64,000 bases of DNA from Rikenellaceae bacterium (GTDB lineage Bacteria; Bacteroidota; Bacteroidia; Bacteroidales; Rikenellaceae). Below, piece by piece: positions 58,014-64,000 of the stretch. The translations under genes were made by a program, and so were the position numbers. Under the pieces are notes generated by a model, which saw nothing but the letters and a program-made list of their open reading frames with translations, was not told the origin of the DNA and searched no databases. Location of the stretch: the NCBI GenBank assembly GCA_015059845.1, contig SUZR01000006.1:1-64000 (forward strand). Reading direction: 5' to 3'. The stretch's first letter is position 1. Each line of letters opens with the position of its first letter.

Positions 58014-58916
58014 TTATTTAAGAATCACCTCCAACCCGTCATACGCTGCCCGCAGTGGCTGTGGCAGGCCTGAATCCAACTCGGCCTGTGTGCCGTGTAG
58101 TGTGCGTGCCATATGGGTAAGATATACGGGCTGGCCCATTGGCGGCGTGTATCGTTTTGTCTTCTCCAGAACACGTACTATGCGTGCTACGCCCTCTACA
58201 CTCGTGTGGGTAAATGACCTGAAATCATCATCATAACCCATACCCATCGTGGCCTCGAAGATTATGGCCGTTATCGGCTTACCACTCTTGTCGTGGGCAT
58301 CAATGCCTGCTATGCGTGCCGCAACGGCGGGAATACCGCCCGTGTCGGTGGCATAGAGGAGTCGAACACCAGCCTTCTCGATAAGGTAGATTAACGTTTG
58401 CTCGAATTTGTTTCCCGTGGCGTGGCTCGCTGGTAGGGGCGTAACCGTAAGGCCATTTATCTCTACCGCCTGACCAACATATAGAGGTGTTATCTGTGGC
58501 ATTGGCACACTCAGCTTTTTGGCTGCAGCCTTGAATTCCGTAACGGCTATGTCATACCACGTCTGGCTCAGATATACGCGCTTTACGCCCACCTTCAGTG
58601 CCGCCTCGGGGTTATAGTGGTCACCGTGCGAGTGGGTGTAGATGATGGTGTCGGGCTGCACTCCTGCAGGAATCATATCGAGGCAGGAGGGTGTGAAGTC
58701 AACGAGGGTGCGACTATCAAGCAAGATACTTGATAGTCGTCGATGTTCGCCTCGTGAATCTATACCATTCCAATCTGCTGCTCCCGTACCAAGAAAACGT
58801 ACCAATAAGCCATCGCTATTTTGTGCTGCGGTGTCAAATATCTTGGCCTGCACGCCATCGGTATGCATTGCCACTATCGAGGCGGCAGATAGTTTGAGGA
58901 ATGATTTTCTGTCCAT
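58014..58916 (-). CDS. Secreted MBL-fold metallohydrolase
   Basis: Signal-like N-terminus; FLGTGAADWNGI; THSHGDHYNPEAA; PLPASHATG; YATDTGG. Confidence 0.88.
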   Translation of the reverse strand: MDRKSFLKLSAASIVAMHTDGVQAKIFDTAAQNSDGLLVRFLGTGAADWNGIDSRGEHRRLSSILLDSRTLVDFTPSCLDMIPAGVQPDTIIYTHSHGDHYNPEAALKVGVKRVYLSQTWYDIAVTEFKAAAKKLSVPMPQITPLYVGQAVEINGLTVTPLPASHATGNKFEQTLIYLIEKAGVRLLYATDTGGIPAVAARIAGIDAHDKSGKPITAIIFEATMGMGYDDDFRSFTHTSVEGVARIVRVLEKTKRYTPPMGQPVYLTHMARTLHGTQAELDSGLPQPLRAAYDGLEVILK

Positions 58917-58928
58917 AGTATTTGGTTA

Positions 58929-61244
58929 TTATTTCTCGTCCTTTGAGAATGAGTAGGGACGGTCTTCAGCGCCTGTTCCGCGAGAGGTGTTGGGCTCGTC
59001 GCTCATCTTCACGCTCAACTTACCGCCCGACATAATGTCGCCGTGGGTGATGTAGTTGCGTGTGAAGTTCTTGCCATTGAGCTTCGCAGCGTCAATGTAG
59101 AAGTTCTTTGCGCTGTTCTCAGGTGCCTCAATAACGAAATCCTCGCCATTCTCAAGGTGGATTGTAGCCTTCTTGAACAGAGGCGCACCCATAATATACT
59201 GGTCTGTACCGGGGCATACGGGATAGAATCCCAACGCTGAGAATACATACCAAGCCGAAGTCTGTCCGTTGTCCTCGTCACCGCAGTAACCGTCAGCCTG
59301 AGCCGAGTAGAATCGGTCGATGACCTGACGTACCCAATACTGAGCCTTCCAGGGCTGACCGGCATAGTCGTAGAGGTAAATCATATGCTGTACGGGCTGG
59401 TTGCCGTGTGCATAGTTACCGGCGTTCATTACCGTCATCTCGGTAATCTCGTGGATGGGGAAGCCGTAGTAGCTGTCGTCGTAGATGGGAGGTACGGTAA
59501 ATACCGAGTCGAGCATCTCAACAAATACATCATCGCCACCCATAAGGTCAATCAAACCCTGCGGGTCGTGGAATACCGACCAGCTGTAGTGCCAGCTGTT
59601 ACCCTCTGTGAAGGCGTCACCCCACTTAAGCGGTGAGAAGGGGGCCTGGAACGTTCCATCAGCGTTGCGGCCACGCATCAACTTGGTCTCCTTGTCGAAG
59701 AGGTTGCGATAGTTCATCGCGCGCTTAGCGTAGCGGTCGATAACCTCCTGTGGCTGGCCCAGCTCCTTAGCCATCTTGTAGATGCACCAGTCGTCGTAAG
59801 CATACTCCAGTGTGCGTGCAGCATTTTCGTTAATCTTAACATCGTAGGGGACATAACCCAACGTGTTGTAATACTCGTGTCCACGACGACCCGTAGATGA
59901 AACTGTCGGGTGAACGTTCTCCGAGCCGTGTACCAGACCCTCGAAGAGAGTCTTTGTATCCTCGACCTTCACCCCCTTAAGGTATGCGTCAGCCAAAACA
60001 GAGGCAGAGTTATTACCAACCATACAGCCGCGGTGACCAGGGCTTGACCACTCGGGGAAGAAGCCGCTCTCCTTATATACATTGATGAATCCCTCCTGCA
60101 TCTTCTGATTCTCTGAGGGATAGAGCATATTCAACAGCGGGAACAAGCAGCGGAATGTATCCCAGAAACCTGTGCCTGTGTAGAAGTAACCCTTCTCAAC
60201 CTTGCCGTTGTGGGGGCTGTAGTGTACAACCTCACCGTTGGCGTCAATTTCATAGTGCTTCTGCGGGAAGAGCGTAGCACGATAGAGGCAAGAGTAGAAT
60301 GTGCGGTACTGGTCCAGATTGCCTCCCTCTACCTCGATGCGACTCAATACGTCGTTCCACGCCTTGTGGCCCTTCTCCTTGAGCTCCTCCAATGAGTCGT
60401 TGCCCAACTCCTTGAGGTTCAAGGCTGCCTGCTCGTGGCTGATGAACGACGATGCCACGCGTGCGTGTACAGCCTCGCCCTTCTTGGTCTTGAAGCCGAT
60501 AACGGCACCTACGTGGTTCTCCTGCTGCTCTGTTGCATCCGAGAGCTCGCCATTTACGAATGTGTGTACGTACTCGAAAGGCTTGTCAAACTCTACAACA
60601 AAGTAGTTCTTGAAATCCTCGGGTACGCCGCCGCTGTTACGTGTAGTGTAGCCGATAATGCGGTTGTTCTCCTTGTCGATGTTCACGTATGAGCCACGAT
60701 TGAAGGCGTCAACCACAACATACGACTGGTCAGACTGCGGGAATGTGAAACGGAACAACGCAGCACGGTCGGTGGGAGAGAACTCCGTTACAACGTCGTG
60801 CTCTGCCAAATATACCTTGTAGTAGTATGCCTTAGCCTCCTCACCCTTGTGCGAGAACCAGCTGGCACGCTTGTTCTCGTCAAACTCGGGAGCGCCAACA
60901 ACGGGCATCAGCGAGAACTGACCATAGTCGTTAATCCAGGGGCTGGGCTGGTGTGTCTGCTTGAAACCGCGAATCTTGTGGTCGGTATAGACATACATCC
61001 ATCCGTTACCCATCTTGCCGGTCTGTGGTGACCAGAAATTCATACCCCAGGGACGCGCAATTGCGGGGTAGGTGTTACCCGTAGAGAGTGCAAACTCCGA
61101 GAGAGTACCCACCAGCGGGTTTACATAATCGGCAGGCGAAAACTCGCCCTGCTCGATTGAAGTATCGCTTGCGCACGATACGTTGAGGACTGCAAAGGCT
61201 ACTGCTGCGGCAGCCATAAGAGTCATAAGGCTCTTTTTAATCAT
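58929..61244 (-). CDS. GH92 family alpha-mannosidase-like glycoside hydrolase
   Basis: Lipoprotein signal (AVLNVSCASDTS); YVNPLVGT; GTGFWDTFRCLFPLL; EGNSWHYSW; GDEDNGQTSAWYVFSALGFYPVCPGTDQYIMGAP. Confidence 0.95.
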   Translation of the reverse strand: MIKKSLMTLMAAAAVAFAVLNVSCASDTSIEQGEFSPADYVNPLVGTLSEFALSTGNTYPAIARPWGMNFWSPQTGKMGNGWMYVYTDHKIRGFKQTHQPSPWINDYGQFSLMPVVGAPEFDENKRASWFSHKGEEAKAYYYKVYLAEHDVVTEFSPTDRAALFRFTFPQSDQSYVVVDAFNRGSYVNIDKENNRIIGYTTRNSGGVPEDFKNYFVVEFDKPFEYVHTFVNGELSDATEQQENHVGAVIGFKTKKGEAVHARVASSFISHEQAALNLKELGNDSLEELKEKGHKAWNDVLSRIEVEGGNLDQYRTFYSCLYRATLFPQKHYEIDANGEVVHYSPHNGKVEKGYFYTGTGFWDTFRCLFPLLNMLYPSENQKMQEGFINVYKESGFFPEWSSPGHRGCMVGNNSASVLADAYLKGVKVEDTKTLFEGLVHGSENVHPTVSSTGRRGHEYYNTLGYVPYDVKINENAARTLEYAYDDWCIYKMAKELGQPQEVIDRYAKRAMNYRNLFDKETKLMRGRNADGTFQAPFSPLKWGDAFTEGNSWHYSWSVFHDPQGLIDLMGGDDVFVEMLDSVFTVPPIYDDSYYGFPIHEITEMTVMNAGNYAHGNQPVQHMIYLYDYAGQPWKAQYWVRQVIDRFYSAQADGYCGDEDNGQTSAWYVFSALGFYPVCPGTDQYIMGAPLFKKATIHLENGEDFVIEAPENSAKNFYIDAAKLNGKNFTRNYITHGDIMSGGKLSVKMSDEPNTSRGTGAEDRPYSFSKDEK

Positions 61245-61318
61245 AATCAGTCAGGTTAATAATTATTGTTGTTTAAGTTATTTGAGCGTAAAGATAGTCA
61301 AAAAAAGTGTAAATATCT

Positions 61319-63055
61319 CTATCTTATGATAGTTCCTTGCCATTTTGCGGTGTTGCCGCACGCATCCTTCACAACAATCTCTATGTTGTGGCTCTTGCCG
61401 CCCGAGATGCCCTCAGCCTTAAGATTTACCCACGCACGGCTGCGGGCGTAGTCAATGGCAACCCACTTGCCGTCAATATATACGTTGTAAGAGGATACTC
61501 CCGAAAAGTTGTCCGACAGGCGGAAAGCGATTCTATCCCTGCCACGACAATCCTGTCCATCCTCAAACTGCGGACGAATTGTGGGCGGAGTCATATCGGC
61601 CACAAGACAGAATGTGCCGAAACTGCTGGTGCGGGCCGTTAGGCGGTTGTGGCGATAACGACCGCCAGAATAGTAAAGATATCCGCCCGAACTTACCGAT
61701 GCCATAACGGTATATGGCTGTAGGCGCTCCTCCACATCCTGGGTAAATACCAGGCCGATGGATTTCTGCAATGGCGTATTGTCGTCGTGTATGCGATAGG
61801 CTGGTGAGAGAACTTTTATTGTAGAGTCGGCCTTTATTGCCACATCCGAACGCTCAATATCCAGCGCAATGGATTCATAGAGCGAGCCTTTGGCGATGAC
61901 AACGCTTAGAACATCATCTACCTTATGCGCGAAATCACGATTATATTCTACGATGATTGCATCCTCAGCCACCTCGCCCTTGAAGCAGGCGTCGTTACTC
62001 TTACCCGCGATATCGAATGCGAGTGTTGAGGTGTTACCGCAATCGTCTGTAATAACAAACTCCATCTTGCGCTCCTCACCCTCGGCTGTTGTGACCACTC
62101 CGCGATTTACAAGCGTGGGGTAGAAATATTTTGTGCCACCCTGCAACATTGCTGCACGCATCACCTCATTACGCGAGCGGCGCTGAATGGGGTAGTGCGA
62201 TACGGCGTTGCAGTAACGCGAGAGGTCGAATGGGAAGCCATCGTTGCGGTATTCAAATATAGCTTTACCATCCAGCTTGGCCACCATATTATATACTCCG
62301 TAGGTGTTGGCAACATCATTCTTGCGGTCGGAGGTCTCTACGATGAAGTAACCCTTGCGACCAACCTTTATCGGGCTCTTTTGTGCCGTGCGGTAGGTGT
62401 TGGCATCGGCCTTATGTACTGCGTAGGTGGCCAACCTGCTGTGGCAGGGCACGCCTCTAACAGTGTCAACCTCCACGTAGTGTACCTTCATAATGTATGG
62501 CGAGATGTTATCTTTGGGCGTAACAATGCCTTGTGAGATGATATTAAGAGTCTTTTGAGTCTTTGCATCTCGTATCTCAAAATGCAGGTGCGGGCCCTGC
62601 GATGAGCCTGTATTTCCCGAGCGGGCTATCTCCTCGCCACGCTTTACGGGGAATTGGTCAGCCTGACAGTATAGGTCCACACGGCTCTGCTTAAGGCGAT
62701 GGCGCTCCGAGAATACAAAGTCGGCTATATCCTTACGAAAACGCGATAGGTGGCCATAAACCGAAGTCGTTCCATTGGGATGCGTGACGTACAAAGCCAA
62801 ACCATAACCCGTAGGCGATTGCGACACACGTGAAACATATCCGTCGGCAACGGCTACCACGGGCTTGCCCTCCACGCCATCGGTCTTGAAGTCTGTGCCT
62901 GCGTGGAAATGGTTGGGGCGCATCTCGCCGAAGTTTGCAGAGTAATATCCTGCCACATTACGCAGCGGGTAGTCGTAATATGCAGGGTCCAATTTCTGCG
63001 CCGAGCAGATGTGGGCGCAGCAGAGCAGTATGGTTAGTATAAAAAGTCGTCGCAT
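61319..63055 (-). CDS. M23 family metallopeptidase
   Basis: NHFHAGTDFKTDGVEGKPVVAVADGYVSRV; GSSQGPHLHFEIRD. Confidence 0.94.
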   Translation of the reverse strand: MRRLFILTILLCCAHICSAQKLDPAYYDYPLRNVAGYYSANFGEMRPNHFHAGTDFKTDGVEGKPVVAVADGYVSRVSQSPTGYGLALYVTHPNGTTSVYGHLSRFRKDIADFVFSERHRLKQSRVDLYCQADQFPVKRGEEIARSGNTGSSQGPHLHFEIRDAKTQKTLNIISQGIVTPKDNISPYIMKVHYVEVDTVRGVPCHSRLATYAVHKADANTYRTAQKSPIKVGRKGYFIVETSDRKNDVANTYGVYNMVAKLDGKAIFEYRNDGFPFDLSRYCNAVSHYPIQRRSRNEVMRAAMLQGGTKYFYPTLVNRGVVTTAEGEERKMEFVITDDCGNTSTLAFDIAGKSNDACFKGEVAEDAIIVEYNRDFAHKVDDVLSVVIAKGSLYESIALDIERSDVAIKADSTIKVLSPAYRIHDDNTPLQKSIGLVFTQDVEERLQPYTVMASVSSGGYLYYSGGRYRHNRLTARTSSFGTFCLVADMTPPTIRPQFEDGQDCRGRDRIAFRLSDNFSGVSSYNVYIDGKWVAIDYARSRAWVNLKAEGISGGKSHNIEIVVKDACGNTAKWQGTIIR

Positions 63056-63561
63056 TCGTCTTGTATGTTAATATCTTTCATCACCCTCTCTACGCATCTC
63101 AAGGCGTCGTCCATCGCAAAGCCGAGCGAGAGAGCGTGACGTATCAGTTTTGTCTTTAGTTGGTATGCTGTATCGTACTTTGTGGTGCGTACTTTGCGTT
63201 TCAGACGCTCGATAAGACGCTCCTCGTTCTTCTCTGCGGGCATCTGTCGCAAAGCCTCATTTATGATGTTCTCGCCAATGCCTTTGCGCCTGAGTGCTGT
63301 GCGAATCTTATACTCTCCCCACGCACTAAGGTTGCTCTTCTCGCGCACAAAAGCCTCAGCATAACGGCTGTCGTCAATAAATTTTTCGTTGATAAGTCGC
63401 TGCAAAACACCCTGTCTGTCGGCGACGGGTACCTCCCACGTTGCCATCAATCGCAGGGCGTCACCCGACGACCGCTCGGCACGTGCGCACAATCGCATAA
63501 GCGAGGCGAGGGCCTGCTCGGCTGTCTTTGTACGTTTTACTTTCGGTTTGGTCGGCAACAT
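63034..63561 (-). CDS. recX: Regulatory protein RecX
   Basis: ALASLMRLCARAERSSGDALRLM; FIDDSRYAEAFVREKSNLSAWGEYKIRTALRRKGI. Confidence 0.9.
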   Translation of the reverse strand: MLPTKPKVKRTKTAEQALASLMRLCARAERSSGDALRLMATWEVPVADRQGVLQRLINEKFIDDSRYAEAFVREKSNLSAWGEYKIRTALRRKGIGENIINEALRQMPAEKNEERLIERLKRKVRTTKYDTAYQLKTKLIRHALSLGFAMDDALRCVERVMKDINIQDECDDFLY

Positions 63562-64000
63562 ATCATTCTCGGTTTTTGGCGGAAGTCATAATGAATCTCT
63601 ACATCGTAGAAACCCTCGCGGCTCAACATCTCGGCCGTCTCGGTAGCCAGCGTCTCGTGAATCTCAAAGAGTAGAAATCCCTGCTCGGAGAGTAGTTTTT
63701 TTGCGGCGCGTGCTATCTCGCGGTAGAAGATAAGTGGGTCACCATCGTCAACAAATAGCGCCATATGCGGCTCGTGCTTGGTGACGTTTATGTGCATAGC
63801 AGCCATCTCCGATTGCGGAATATATGGCGGGTTGGATACTATTATGTCGAACGTACGGCCTTGTACGGCCTGCAAGCCATCAAGTGCATCATCTTTTATA
63901 ATCTCTACCTCGGTATTTAATAGTCGGGCATTCTCTTTAGTTATCTCTATTGCCCTGTCCGACAGGTCGATAGCCGTAACAGAGGCTTGCGCCAAACGCT
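63537..64000 (-). CDS. prmC: Release factor glutamine methyltransferase PrmC (N-terminus beyond window)
   Basis: VTAIDLSDRAIEITKENARLL; FDIIVSNPPYIPQSEMA (NPPY); frame open to right edge. Confidence 0.88.
   Translation of the reverse strand, partial: RLAQASVTAIDLSDRAIEITKENARLLNTEVEIIKDDALDGLQAVQGRTFDIIVSNPPYIPQSEMAAMHINVTKHEPHMALFVDDGDPLIFYREIARAAKKLLSEQGFLLFEIHETLATETAEMLSREGFYDVEIHYDFRQKPRMICCRPNRK

Noticed and set aside
1-64000. CRISPR arrays, anti-phage defence islands, prophage or integrase modules
   Set aside because: No regularly spaced repeats, no Cas, restriction-modification, retron or CBASS-like genes and no integrase or transposase were recognised. The window is mainly core genome.

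Overview
This 64 kb window looks like ordinary chromosome from a Bacteroidales bacterium. The taxonomic cue is inference from TTG-N~20-TAnnTTTG promoters, A-rich rather than Shine-Dalgarno leaders, and a gene set rich in GH92, fimbrillin-like, OmpBB and RND proteins. It is mostly core and housekeeping: a PpiD-like PPIase, two complete tripartite RND efflux operons, the SUF operon (sufBCDS), tmk, a TPR/outer-membrane pair, histidine kinase, lgt, uvrB, dnaG, smpB, tsaB, an aquaporin, nagA, miaA, rlmB, an ABC-F protein, rpe, rmuC, a ROK regulator, fabD, a CBM48-like esterase, GH92, an M23 peptidase, recX and a truncated prmC. Four tRNA genes are visible (Arg-TCT, Ser-GCT, Arg-CCG, Leu-TAA). I saw no CRISPR array, transposase, prophage block or rRNA. 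The strongest unexplained signal is the ~0.8 kb gap at 57.2-58.0 kb. It contains an apparently autonomous + strand transcription unit: a promoter with ideal 20-nt spacing, a 5' hairpin, a ~120 nt rod of nested perfect stems, a second long stem, two tandem GTGA-tetraloop hairpins with a compensatory base-pair change, and a strong terminator. It has no convincing ORF, so it is a candidate undescribed ~485 nt structured RNA. Secondary signals are a pseudoknot-capable region between dnaG and smpB, a 40-aa peptide gene missed by the ORF track upstream of a fimbrillin-like lipoprotein, and a terminator abutting the start codon of the second RND operon. No folding or database search was run; pairings were read by eye.
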